From Acinetobacter sp. WC-141 (GTDB lineage: Bacteria; Pseudomonadota; Gammaproteobacteria; Pseudomonadales; Moraxellaceae), in NCBI RefSeq assembly GCF_000313935.1, contig NZ_AMSS01000011.1, positions 62,001-126,000 of the forward strand: DNA of 64,000 bases, in the 5' to 3' direction. Of this stretch, positions 1 to 8,828 are shown in pieces. Below the pieces are notes generated by a model. That model was not told where the DNA came from and searched no databases. It worked only from the letters and a program-made list of their open reading frames with translations. Position 1 is the first letter of the stretch. Each line of letters begins with the position of its first letter. Position numbers and translations under genes: made by a program.

Positions 1-1438
1 AATCAACCGTAGTTGTATCTAGGTTGGCTTTTAAATATTTGCCTTCAACTCCTAACTCATTCCATACATTAGCATCTTCAGGGTTTTGTGGTCCGAATGG
101 GTTTAAAATACCATTATTTAAAGCTTCTTGTGTTTTATCAAAGTTTAAATAGCCACTTACGATAGCATCCGATGCACTACTATGTGCATAGGTAACGCCT
201 GAATTAATGTCCCAACCATGAGTTTCACCCTCAATACCCGCAAACAATCTATGTGATTGGTTAATACTATTACTTATACGATTACCCGATTGTGAACGCA
301 GATATAGAGGGATAGTTCCCTTAGCGCCTGCTAAAGCTGGAGTTATACCGTTTCCTGGATAATATTTACTATTAGAGTCAAGCGTCAGATCAAAAAATAC
401 ATCTGGTGCAACTGAAGTAGTGACTTCACTTCTTGCATATAAATATTCTGCAATCGCGTTAAAATTATCATTTAGTTTAAATGTAGCTCGGCCCATAGCT
501 GAGATGTCTTCTGTTTTTGGAACAATTCCAATCACAGCTTGACTGTTATATCGACAAGTTCCATCATCGATACTATTAAGAGGGTTATTACCACAACCAG
601 TGGATGCGTAAGGGTTACCTAAACCTGGGACATTGGCAGGGAATGAACCACTACTGGTTCTATTAACACCTAATTCGGGTAATATCCCTCCACGCCGACT
701 AACTTTACGGTCTTGGGCCATAACATCATCGCCTTTGCGATAGTCCACAACACCAAAAACGTTATAGCCATTTTCGTCCAAATCACCGAAGCCGCCAAAG
801 ATGCTGTAGTCTTGCTGTTCACCGCCTTTTTGTTCTGGTTTTTGATAACCAGCGGTCAGGTTAAGTCCGGTAAATTGCTTTTTGGTAATAAAGTTAATTA
901 CTCCCCCAATTGCATCTGTTCCATAAATGGAAGAGGCGCCATCTCTTAGAACCTCAATGCGGTCTAACATTGCGAGTGGAATAATATTTAAGTTTGTGAC
1001 GCCACTGTCATATGCATTTGCAGCTAATCGACGACCATTAAGTAAAACAAGTGTTTTATTGGCACCTAAGGCTCTCAAGTTTGCCGCTGAACCGGCTGTT
1101 TTACTTGCACCCACGTTACTGGCAGTAACAAAATTAGATTGGTTTGCACTAATTTTGGCTAAAGCTTCTTCAGTTGTAGTTACCCCTTGTTTTAAAATTT
1201 CGTCAACTTTTACGATAGTAATGGGTGAAGCACTTTGAGCTGCAACTCCTTTGATTGAAGAGCCTGTCACAGCAACTTTTACAACTTTGACGGGTTTATC
1301 ATCTGAGTTGGATTGTTCTGTTTCTGCTGCTTGTGCCATGGTAAGACACATCATGCTTAAACTAAGGGTACTTAATTTAAGAATTGTTTTGCCAATCTTG
1401 GGGGTTACCTGAGATCGAACATTGTATTTTTTTTTCAT
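1..1438 (-). CDS. TonB-dependent outer-membrane receptor (3' end outside window)
   Basis: Outer-membrane beta-barrel receptor for TonB-driven uptake; the substrate is not evident. I read about 479 codons from the ATG at 1438-1436; the C-terminal half of the barrel lies beyond the window. The N-terminus MKKKYNVRSQ leads into a hydrophobic stretch ending MAQAAE, a signal peptide. The plug domain follows, with VTGSSIKG, then LRALGANKTLVLLNGRRL and VLRDGASSIYGTDAIGG, typical of large Oar/FecA-like receptors. An AAGGGATC ribosome-binding stretch precedes the ATG. The gene diverges from a peptide ABC-importer operon, and both sides of the gap carry sigma-54-like promoters, so a peptide or peptide-conjugate substrate is an inference from context. 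Confidence 0.88.
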   Translation of the reverse strand, partial: MKKKYNVRSQVTPKIGKTILKLSTLSLSMMCLTMAQAAETEQSNSDDKPVKVVKVAVTGSSIKGVAAQSASPITIVKVDEILKQGVTTTEEALAKISANQSNFVTASNVGASKTAGSAANLRALGANKTLVLLNGRRLAANAYDSGVTNLNIIPLAMLDRIEVLRDGASSIYGTDAIGGVINFITKKQFTGLNLTAGYQKPEQKGGEQQDYSIFGGFGDLDENGYNVFGVVDYRKGDDVMAQDRKVSRRGGILPELGVNRTSSGSFPANVPGLGNPYASTGCGNNPLNSIDDGTCRYNSQAVIGIVPKTEDISAMGRATFKLNDNFNAIAEYLYARSEVTTSVAPDVFFDLTLDSNSKYYPGNGITPALAGAKGTIPLYLRSQSGNRISNSINQSHRLFAGIEGETHGWDINSGVTYAHSSASDAIVSGYLNFDKTQEALNNGILNPFGPQNPEDANVWNELGVEGKYLKANLDTTTVD

Positions 1439-1490
1439 CGTGGATTTGATCCCTTTTTGTTGTAGTTAGCGATATTGCTGAAAAGTCTTT

Positions 1491-1510
1491 AAGCAAAGCA
1501 AGTGCCAACT
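1491..1510 (-). promoter_or_regulatory. Sigma-54 (RpoN) promoter for the TonB receptor
   Basis: On the minus strand the element reads TTGGCACTTGCTTTGCTT, with the -24 GG and -12 GC separated by exactly 10 bases (consensus TGGCACGNNNNTTGCW). The predicted start near 1482 leaves a leader of about 44 nt before the ATG at 1438. Seen directly; RpoN dependence is inferred from the match. Confidence 0.7.
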
Positions 1511-2012
1511 ATATATTTTTCTTTTTTTAGTTTATGCAAAATATTGATATATATTGATTTTATTATGTTTGTGAGGAGGTTTTAGGGTTTTCTATCCAGT
1601 AAAAAAATTTTCCATTTGGTAATTTTTTTTATGTTGGCTAAAAGTTCCAAAATTATTTGTATAAAAAATAATCATTATTGGGTTGTTCATGTATTGGTTT
1701 TTTACTTTTGTATCTTTTTAGAACTTTTTGAAATGTAATTGTATAATGTAACATTTCTTTTAAATTATATTTTTTTGATATAAATTATTGATTTGAGCTA
1801 ATGTTATTTGCTTACTCTATAAAAAATTTATGAACTAGAATGAAACATTCATGACTTTTAATTGTGCATTATAGGCTAATCATGAATAAGTTATATAAAT
1901 ATAATATTTGGCAAAAACTTACTTTTATTTATATAGTCCCAGAAGTTTTAAGTGCCTAATTAAAATGTAAATTTTAAATATTTCTATATGAATTATTCTT
2001 GATCATAAAATA
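1511..2012. other. AT-rich divergent control region
   Basis: About 500 bp without a credible gene between two outward-facing sigma-54-like promoters. This is where an enhancer-binding protein would be expected to bind. Visible elements are a partial Fur-like half palindrome at 1661-1679 (13 of 19 consensus positions), a short inverted repeat GAATG-AAA-CATTC at 1838-1850, and imperfect AAATGT/ACATTT arms around 1731-1756. None is strong enough to name as an operator. Confidence 0.4.
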
Positions 2013-2028
2013 TGGCATGAAATTCGCT
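2013..2028 (+). promoter_or_regulatory. Sigma-54 (RpoN) promoter for the peptide-import operon
   Basis: TGGCATGAAATTCGCT matches the -24/-12 consensus at all but two defined positions and keeps the required 10-base spacing between GG and GC. The predicted start is near 2039, giving a leader of about 180 nt to the TTG start at 2219. It faces away from the similar element upstream of the receptor gene. Confidence 0.6.
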
Positions 2029-2218
2029 TTATATTAGATAGTTACAGCTTTCTAATTTCAGTATGATGTTTTCCATTCGATCAAATAAAAGATTGAATAG
2101 AAAGGTTAGTAATTTACAAAGAAGAAAGTAGTCCATTGAGAAAGAACTTTTCTTATTCGGATTTAGATGTTACTCAAAAGGATAATATCTTTAAAAAATT
2201 AATTAAGTAGGTAGGAAC

Positions 2219-3997
2219 TTGAAATTAAAAATTTTTAAGCTCGCCATTTTAAGTCTGGCTATTACATCAGTTTCTTGTGCTTTCGCCCAAACGCCTGCAC
2301 AACCAAACAAAATTTTGCATGTTGCCTATGAAGCTCCAGATGATGGCTTCGATATGGTCAAAACTACCAATTTCTATAGTGCTAGTATTGCAGAAACAAT
2401 TTTTGAACCTTTGCTGAAATATGATTATTTAGCAAGTCCAGTACAGTTAGTTCCTTATACGGCTGAAAGTCTGCCTAAGGTAGACCAAGATGGTAAAGTT
2501 TATACATTTAAAATTAAGCCGGGTATCTATTTCACCGATGACCCTGCCTTTAAAGGTAAACATCGTGAACTGGTGGCTGAAGATTATGTTTATGCAATTA
2601 AACGTATTTTGGACCCTAAAAATAGGGCACCTGCAGTTTCTTTTCTTGATGGCAAATTAGTCGGAGCTGATGCAGTTGTAGCTCAAGCAAAGAAAACTGG
2701 AAAGTTTGATTATGCTGCATCAATTGCAGGGCTTAAAGCAATTGACCGATATACTCTACAATTTACCTTAACTCGCCAAGACTTTAATTTCCCTTATATT
2801 CTTGCCTATATTACTTTTGGTGGTGTTGCCAAAGAGGTTGTTGATTACTACGGTGATGGTATCGGTATGCATCCGGTTGGTACTGGACCTTACATGTTGA
2901 GTAAATATGTACCAAGAAGTAAGGTCGAATTAGTTGCCAATCCTGATTATCGGGGTTTTGTCTGGAATTTTAAGTCGACAGGAACGCCATGGGATAACCA
3001 GCTTATTAAAGAAATGAGCGGTAAGAAAATGCCGCAAATTGGCAAAGTTGTGGTCAGTATTATTGAAGAACAACAGTCACGATGGTTAGCTTTCCAGTCT
3101 GGCCAACTGGATTTTGATAGACTTACAGCCGATGCTGTTCCTCAAGCTTTGGATGGAGGTCAACTTAAAGCGTCTTTTCAAAAAAAAGGAATTAAGCATT
3201 TTCCTAATAAAGAACCTGAAATGACCTATACGATGATGAACATGCGTGATCCAGTCATTGGTGGTTTTAGTCCAGAAAAGATTGCTCTTCGTAGAGCCAT
3301 TACTTTGTCTTATGATCAAAAAGAAAGTATACGACAGGCTTATAAAGGCCAAGCTGTTAGAGCTGAAATGTTCATACCTGAAGGTGTAAATGGATATAAC
3401 CCCAAGTACAGAAGTAGCGTAGGGTACAATCCCTTATTGGCAAATAAACTACTTGATTATTATGGTTATAAAAAAGGGTCTGATGGCTACCGAAAATTGC
3501 CAAACGGCAAACCTTTAGTTTTAAAAATTAATACTGAAAATAGCTCAGCATCAGTTATTCATTCAGAACTCTGGAAAAAAAATCTGGATGCAATAGGTAT
3601 CCGTGCTGATTTTAAAGTAAGTAATTTTGCAGATAACTTAAAAGCCGCAACTCAATGTAAATATATGATGTGGAGCGGGGCATGGATTGCTGACTATCCT
3701 GAAGGAGATAATTTTGCGCAATTACTTTATGGTCCAAACGCGGGTCAGGGAAACCATGCGTGTTACCAGTCTAAAACTTATGATGCTCTTTATAATCAAG
3801 CCACTCATTTACCACCGCAACAACGTCTACCATATTACGAAAAGCTTAACCGCCAGATTGAAGCTGATAATCCATGGATTATTCATGTAACTCGAATTCG
3901 TAATTGGTTGATACGACCACAAGTTCAAGGGTTTAAACCCCATCCAATGATGAATACAAACTGGCAATATCTTGATATTACCCCTGTTAAAAAATAA
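2219..3997 (+). CDS. Peptide ABC transporter, substrate-binding protein (family 5)
   Basis: Periplasmic solute-binding protein of the DppA/OppA family (SBP_bac_5), 592 aa, which captures peptides for the permease encoded downstream. The start is TTG: no early in-frame ATG exists, AGTAGGTAGGA precedes it, and only this start gives the signal peptide (MKLKIFKLAILSL to CAFAQ). Family features are the N-terminal segment with YDYLASPVQLVP, the ADYVYAIKRILDP-type stretch near residue 125 and the GTGPY motif near residue 220. It is first in a six-gene operon and is followed after 18 bp by a paralogous binding protein of the same architecture, so the pair arose by duplication. The ligand is unknown; oligopeptides are inferred from the family and the neighbouring peptidase. 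Confidence 0.9.
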   Translation: MKLKIFKLAILSLAITSVSCAFAQTPAQPNKILHVAYEAPDDGFDMVKTTNFYSASIAETIFEPLLKYDYLASPVQLVPYTAESLPKVDQDGKVYTFKIKPGIYFTDDPAFKGKHRELVAEDYVYAIKRILDPKNRAPAVSFLDGKLVGADAVVAQAKKTGKFDYAASIAGLKAIDRYTLQFTLTRQDFNFPYILAYITFGGVAKEVVDYYGDGIGMHPVGTGPYMLSKYVPRSKVELVANPDYRGFVWNFKSTGTPWDNQLIKEMSGKKMPQIGKVVVSIIEEQQSRWLAFQSGQLDFDRLTADAVPQALDGGQLKASFQKKGIKHFPNKEPEMTYTMMNMRDPVIGGFSPEKIALRRAITLSYDQKESIRQAYKGQAVRAEMFIPEGVNGYNPKYRSSVGYNPLLANKLLDYYGYKKGSDGYRKLPNGKPLVLKINTENSSASVIHSELWKKNLDAIGIRADFKVSNFADNLKAATQCKYMMWSGAWIADYPEGDNFAQLLYGPNAGQGNHACYQSKTYDALYNQATHLPPQQRLPYYEKLNRQIEADNPWIIHVTRIRNWLIRPQVQGFKPHPMMNTNWQYLDITPVKK

Positions 3998-4015
3998 TTT
4001 TAGATAAAGATAAAT

Positions 4016-5836
4016 ATGACTGAAAATTTAATAAAACAGCTCAAGCATTGTAGTGTCGGTTTGTTATTTGCCAGCATGGCATTAACTGGATCTACGACTA
4101 TATTTGCAAAAAGCCCAGCCGATCCAAATAAAGTTTTACGTTATGTATTCCCGACAGCTGAAACAGGTTTCGACCCAGCTTATATCCATGATTTATATTC
4201 GGCGCATGTAACTACTTCGATATTTGAAACTTTATATACCTATGACTATTTAGCAAGGCCCGCAAAACTCGTTCCGCAAATAGCAACTGCTATGCCGAAA
4301 ATTAGTGCCGATGGTCTGACCTATACCATTCACATTAAAAAGGGTATTTATTTTACGCCAGACCCTGTTTTTAAAGGTAAACCCCGAGAATTAACAGCCA
4401 ACGATTATGCGTATTCTTTTAAACGCTTATTGGACCCAAATTTACGCTCTCCAAATAGCTGGTTGTTAGAGAACAAAATTGAAGGTATGGATGCATTAAT
4501 AAAAGCAGCCAATAAAACCGGAAAATTTAACTATGATCAAAAGGTGAGTGGCTTACAAACGCCAGATAGATACACTTTGGTGATTCGTTTAGTTAAGCCA
4601 GACTATAACTTTCCTTTATTACTGGCACATGACCCAACAGGTGCAGTGGCACGTGAAGTCATCGAAAAGTATAAAGATAAAGCAGGTTATGTCATGGGCC
4701 ATCCTGTTGGGACAGGACCTTATGTACTTAGTAAATGGGTGCCTGCTTCGAGGATTGTTTTAAAAGCGAACCCTGACTTTCGCGGCTTTACTTGGAACTT
4801 TATAGCGAGTAGTCCTGAAGATGAGGCAATTGTGAAACGCCTTAAGGGTAAAAAAATGCCGCAAATCGGCACAATTGATATTCAGGTTATGGAAGAAAAC
4901 CAATCACGATGGCTGGCATTTCAGCGTGGTGAAATTGATATATTTCAGCTTGAAGGTCAACTGATCGCAAAAGCAATTAAAGACGGTAAATTAAGACCTG
5001 AACTTGCTAAAGAAGGTGTGCAGCTATCTCGTATTGTTGATCCTGAAATTAGCTATATCTATTGGAATCTTAAGAATCCGGTCGTTGGCGGAATGAGTAA
5101 AGAAAAGATTGCCTTGCGCCGTGCTATTGCAATGTCTCGTTCAATAGATCAAGAAATTAAATTAGTAAGAAATGATGATGCTCAGCATTTAGATTTTCCA
5201 GTTCCACCAGGGGTAGTGGGTAACGATCCACAGTATAGAAGCAGTACGCCATATTCCGTGAAAGCAGCAAATTTACTATTAGATCGATATCACTATAAAA
5301 AAGATGCCTCAGGTTGGCGTACACAGCCAAATGGTAAGCCTCTGGTCATTGAATATATGGCGCGTAATGACAGTATTGGTCAGCAAAGTGCTGAACTTTG
5401 GAAAAAGAACTTTGATAGTTTAAATATTCGCATGGTCTTTAAACCCATGCTTTTTGCAGATCTCATTCGAGCGCAAAAACAATGTGAAGGTATGTTTGGT
5501 TCTTCTGCATGGATAGCCGATTATCCAGATGGGGATAATTTTATGCAGAATTTTTATGGACCCAATACGCATATGACAAACTGGTCTTGTGGTTCGACAC
5601 CAGAGTTTGATCAGTTGTATCGTCAGACACAACAAATGCAAGCAGGTCCTGAGAGAGATGCACTTTATCGAAAAATGACACGTTTATTAGAAGTGTATAT
5701 GCCTGTTCAGGTCTCTTATGCACGCTACCGAAATATGCTGGCTCAACCACAAATCATTGGATATAAAAAGCATCCAATTTTACATGCTGAGTGGATGTAC
5801 ATTGATATCGATACACATACTAAATCTAATCATTAA
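4016..5836 (+). CDS. Peptide ABC transporter, second substrate-binding protein
   Basis: 606-aa family-5 solute-binding protein, paralogous along its whole length to the preceding gene (shared TYDYLARP, ANDYAYSFKRLLDP, HPVGTGPYVLSKW and ADYPDGDNF motifs). The N-terminus MTENLIKQLKHCSVGLLFASMALTG to FAKSP is a signal sequence. Keeping two binding proteins for one permease usually broadens the range of ligands; that is inference. The gene begins 18 bp after the first copy, with only a weak ribosome-binding stretch, and ends 21 bp before the preferred start of the peptidase gene. No frameshift or lost segment is apparent, so both copies look functional. Confidence 0.9.
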   Translation: MTENLIKQLKHCSVGLLFASMALTGSTTIFAKSPADPNKVLRYVFPTAETGFDPAYIHDLYSAHVTTSIFETLYTYDYLARPAKLVPQIATAMPKISADGLTYTIHIKKGIYFTPDPVFKGKPRELTANDYAYSFKRLLDPNLRSPNSWLLENKIEGMDALIKAANKTGKFNYDQKVSGLQTPDRYTLVIRLVKPDYNFPLLLAHDPTGAVAREVIEKYKDKAGYVMGHPVGTGPYVLSKWVPASRIVLKANPDFRGFTWNFIASSPEDEAIVKRLKGKKMPQIGTIDIQVMEENQSRWLAFQRGEIDIFQLEGQLIAKAIKDGKLRPELAKEGVQLSRIVDPEISYIYWNLKNPVVGGMSKEKIALRRAIAMSRSIDQEIKLVRNDDAQHLDFPVPPGVVGNDPQYRSSTPYSVKAANLLLDRYHYKKDASGWRTQPNGKPLVIEYMARNDSIGQQSAELWKKNFDSLNIRMVFKPMLFADLIRAQKQCEGMFGSSAWIADYPDGDNFMQNFYGPNTHMTNWSCGSTPEFDQLYRQTQQMQAGPERDALYRKMTRLLEVYMPVQVSYARYRNMLAQPQIIGYKKHPILHAEWMYIDIDTHTKSNH

Positions 5837-5857
5837 ATGAAAAAAATTGGAGATATG

Positions 5858-7870
5858 ATGAAAAAAAATCCACTAAAAATGACTACTTTATGTATGTTAG
5901 CAATAGGCATAAGTCAGTTTGCAACGGCAGAGACAACACGTCCTACTTTACCATTACTTAAAGCCCAACAACTTCCAGCATGGTGCGATGCTAATTTAAA
6001 AAAGATTCAGCAACAGATTACAATTTTTGAAAAAACGCCTGTTAAAGATAATGCAGCAGCGGCACCTATATTGGCAAAATGGGATAAAATTTTTGCGCAT
6101 TTTGAAGATTTTTCAGGTCCAATAAGTCTATATAGTAACGTAGACCCAGATGCAAAGTTACGTAAGGCAGCAGAAGACTGTGAAATCAAAATTAATCAGT
6201 TTCACACTGATATATTTCAGAACCCGAAGCTATATAACTTAATTAAAAATACACAAGCAACAGACCCAATTGACCAAAAATACCGCCAAGATATTCTAGA
6301 TCAGTTTGAAGACACAGGTGTTCAACTTGAACCAGTAAAGCGTGCACGAATGAAGGCTATTCTGGATGAGTTGACTAAACTTGAGCAAGAATATGCCCGT
6401 AATGTTCGCGATAATCCGGAGAAACTTGAGTTTACTCCTGAAGAGATGAAAGGCTTACCTCAAAGTTATATTTCAGCATTAAAGAAAAATGCTAAAGGCA
6501 ACTATTTATTAGGTTTTGAATATCCTGAATATCGTCCATTTATGGAGTTGGCAGATAATGATGATGCCCGAAAAAGATATCAAATTGCCTTTACTCGACG
6601 TGGTACTGAGCAAAATTTAAAACTACTTAAACAGGCAATAGATTTGCGTTATGAGCTTGCGCAATTATTTGGAAAAGCAAGTTATGCAGATTGGGTTTTA
6701 AAAGACCGTATGGCTAAAACGCCTGAGGCTGTAAATCAATTTTTAGCAGAAGTCCAAAAAACAGTAGCACCACTTGAACGTAAAGAAGTAGAAGAACTCC
6801 GTGAATTTAAAGCACAAACCTTAAAAACCCCATTAGAAAAAACCGAGATCACACGTTGGAGTGAAGCTTACTGGAGTGAGAAACTTCGTAAGAGTAAATA
6901 TCAGATTGATCAGGAAAAACTTCGTGATTATTTCCCGACTTTAGCTGCACAGAAGTGGTTGTTCGCCATTTCATCTGACCTTTATGGCATTGATTTTAAA
7001 CCCGTCAAAGTTAAAGCATGGCAGGATGAAGTTGAATATTACGATGTAGTTGACAAAAAAACAGGAAAGCTTCTTGGCGGCTTATATATGGATAAATTTC
7101 CTCGTGAAGGGAAATATGGCCATGCTGCCGTTTGGGGAGTATACGGTGGCAGCACTTTAACCAATCGATTACCCGTGTCGGCTTTAGTCACCAATTTTAA
7201 CCGTAAAGGTTTAAATAGTGATGAACTTGAAACTTTTGTTCATGAGTTTGGTCATGCTTTACATGGCATTTTGTCAAATACACGTTATGCCAGTCAGTCT
7301 GGAACCTCTGTAGAGCGTGATTTCGTAGAAGCGCCGTCTCAAATGTATGAAGAGTGGGCACGCCGTAAAGAGACTTTATCTAAAGTGGCTGATTACTGTG
7401 ATCCAGCATGTCCACGTGTTGATGATGAGTTAATTTCTCGTTTAAAAGCTGTACATAACTATGGTCGTGGCTTGCGTTATGCACGTCAGACTCTTTATGC
7501 ACAGTACGATATGTCATTGCATACTGCCGATGCATTAAAAGTAAAACCTTTGGAAAATTGGCAAAAAATGGAAGCTGCTACAGCTTTAGGGTATGTGCCA
7601 ACAACAGAGTTTCCTGGGCAGTTTGGGCATTTGATGGGCGGTTATCAAGCAGGTTATTACGGCTATATGTGGTCTGAGGTTTTAGCTTTAGACATGCTTT
7701 CTGCCTATGGGGACAACCTTAATAACCCGCAAGTTGGACAGCGTTACCGTCAAACCGTTTTGTCACAAGGTAGCCAAAAACCGGCAGCTGAATTAGTTAA
7801 AGATTTCCTTGGCCGTGAACCTGATAACAAAGCGTTCTTTAATGAAATTACCGGACAACGAGTTAAATAA
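5858..7870 (+). CDS. Exported M3-family zinc metallopeptidase (Dcp/oligopeptidase A-like)
   Basis: Zinc peptidase of family M3, about 670 aa, expected to trim oligopeptides or remove dipeptides. The zinc motif HEFGH is at residues 462-466, with the downstream glutamate region SVERDFVEAPSQMYEEW, as in thimet oligopeptidases and Dcp. I chose the ATG at 5858 because GGAG lies 5 bases upstream and it yields a clean signal peptide (MKKNPLKMTTLCMLAIGIS to FATAE). ATGs at 5855 and 5837 are in frame, and 5837 has no ribosome-binding site. The signal peptide implies periplasmic action, upstream of transport. It sits between the binding proteins and the permeases, so it probably processes the peptides they import. 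Confidence 0.92.
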   Translation: MKKNPLKMTTLCMLAIGISQFATAETTRPTLPLLKAQQLPAWCDANLKKIQQQITIFEKTPVKDNAAAAPILAKWDKIFAHFEDFSGPISLYSNVDPDAKLRKAAEDCEIKINQFHTDIFQNPKLYNLIKNTQATDPIDQKYRQDILDQFEDTGVQLEPVKRARMKAILDELTKLEQEYARNVRDNPEKLEFTPEEMKGLPQSYISALKKNAKGNYLLGFEYPEYRPFMELADNDDARKRYQIAFTRRGTEQNLKLLKQAIDLRYELAQLFGKASYADWVLKDRMAKTPEAVNQFLAEVQKTVAPLERKEVEELREFKAQTLKTPLEKTEITRWSEAYWSEKLRKSKYQIDQEKLRDYFPTLAAQKWLFAISSDLYGIDFKPVKVKAWQDEVEYYDVVDKKTGKLLGGLYMDKFPREGKYGHAAVWGVYGGSTLTNRLPVSALVTNFNRKGLNSDELETFVHEFGHALHGILSNTRYASQSGTSVERDFVEAPSQMYEEWARRKETLSKVADYCDPACPRVDDELISRLKAVHNYGRGLRYARQTLYAQYDMSLHTADALKVKPLENWQKMEAATALGYVPTTEFPGQFGHLMGGYQAGYYGYMWSEVLALDMLSAYGDNLNNPQVGQRYRQTVLSQGSQKPAAELVKDFLGREPDNKAFFNEITGQRVK

Positions 7871-7882
7871 GGAATTATCACT

Positions 7883-8821
7883 ATGCTGGCATATGTTATT
7901 CGGCGTTTATGGCAGATGATTCCAACCATGTTGGGGGTAGTCTTACTTATTTTTATTCTTTTTAACTGGGTAGGTGGCGATCCTGCTTATATTTTAGCGG
8001 GCAAGATGTCTAATCCTGAGCAGATCGAAAATATTCGTAAACAGCTAGGAGTCGATCAGCCTTATTACGTACAGCTCTGGATTTTTATTAAACAAATACT
8101 GACTTTTGACTATGGCGCGAGTTGGAGTACGGGAGAACCTGTTTCTCAAATTATTTTAACTCGATTAGGGCCATCGCTCACGCTTTTAATACCGCTCACT
8201 ATTTTACAGACGGTTATTTCAATTATTTTGGCATTGGCTGTTGCAGCTGTACGTGGTTCTCTAACCGACCGTATGGTCATGATGCTCTGTACCATCGGCA
8301 TGTCGATCAGCATCTTAGTTTACATTATTGTTTTTCAATATGTTCTTGCGTATCAGCTAAGTTGGTTCCCTGTACAAGGCTGGAGCGATAGCTTTACTGA
8401 TAACTTATTTAAGTTTGCCTTACTACCGATTCTAATCATGTTGGTTGTGAGTATTGCACCGACCTTACGTTTGTATCGTAGTTTTGTGCTTGATGAAATT
8501 AATCAGGATTACGTTCGAACAGCACGTGCCAAAGGTGTCGGTGAAAGCCGAATTTTAGGTGTACATGTACTGCGTAATGCTTCAATTCCTATTATTACCG
8601 ATGTGATGTCAAGTTTACCTGCATTGCTCATAGGTGCATTTTTAATTGAACGTTTTTTTGGTATTCCGGGTATTGGTCGAGAGGTCATTATCGCAGTTGA
8701 GCGGAGTGATTTTCCTGTTATTAAGGCCATTACAGTTTACATTGCTGCTGCAACCATGATTTTTAACCTGATTGCCGATTTGGTCTACAAAGTGGTTGAT
8801 CCACGTGTACAGTTGAAGTAG
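7883..8821 (+). CDS. Peptide ABC transporter permease (DppB/OppB type)
   Basis: 312-aa inner-membrane permease with an N-terminal transmembrane helix (MLAYVIRRLWQMIPTMLGVV), the conserved periplasmic segment including VDQPYYVQLW, and five further helices. The EAA-type coupling loop QDYVRTARAKGVGESRILGVHVLRNA contacts the ATPase. The length is typical of DppB. It pairs with the permease that starts 7 bp downstream and belongs to the peptide-import operon. Confidence 0.93.
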   Translation: MLAYVIRRLWQMIPTMLGVVLLIFILFNWVGGDPAYILAGKMSNPEQIENIRKQLGVDQPYYVQLWIFIKQILTFDYGASWSTGEPVSQIILTRLGPSLTLLIPLTILQTVISIILALAVAAVRGSLTDRMVMMLCTIGMSISILVYIIVFQYVLAYQLSWFPVQGWSDSFTDNLFKFALLPILIMLVVSIAPTLRLYRSFVLDEINQDYVRTARAKGVGESRILGVHVLRNASIPIITDVMSSLPALLIGAFLIERFFGIPGIGREVIIAVERSDFPVIKAITVYIAAATMIFNLIADLVYKVVDPRVQLK

Positions 8822-8828
8822 GTGGGCT

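Noticed and set aside
713..1238. Overlapping ORFs of 78 and 103 aa on the plus strand
   Set aside because: Both lie antisense to the TonB receptor reading frame, which has clear family motifs throughout this stretch.
1661..1679. Fur-like sequence in the left divergent gap
   Set aside because: Only 13 of 19 consensus positions match in an AT-rich context; too weak to claim.
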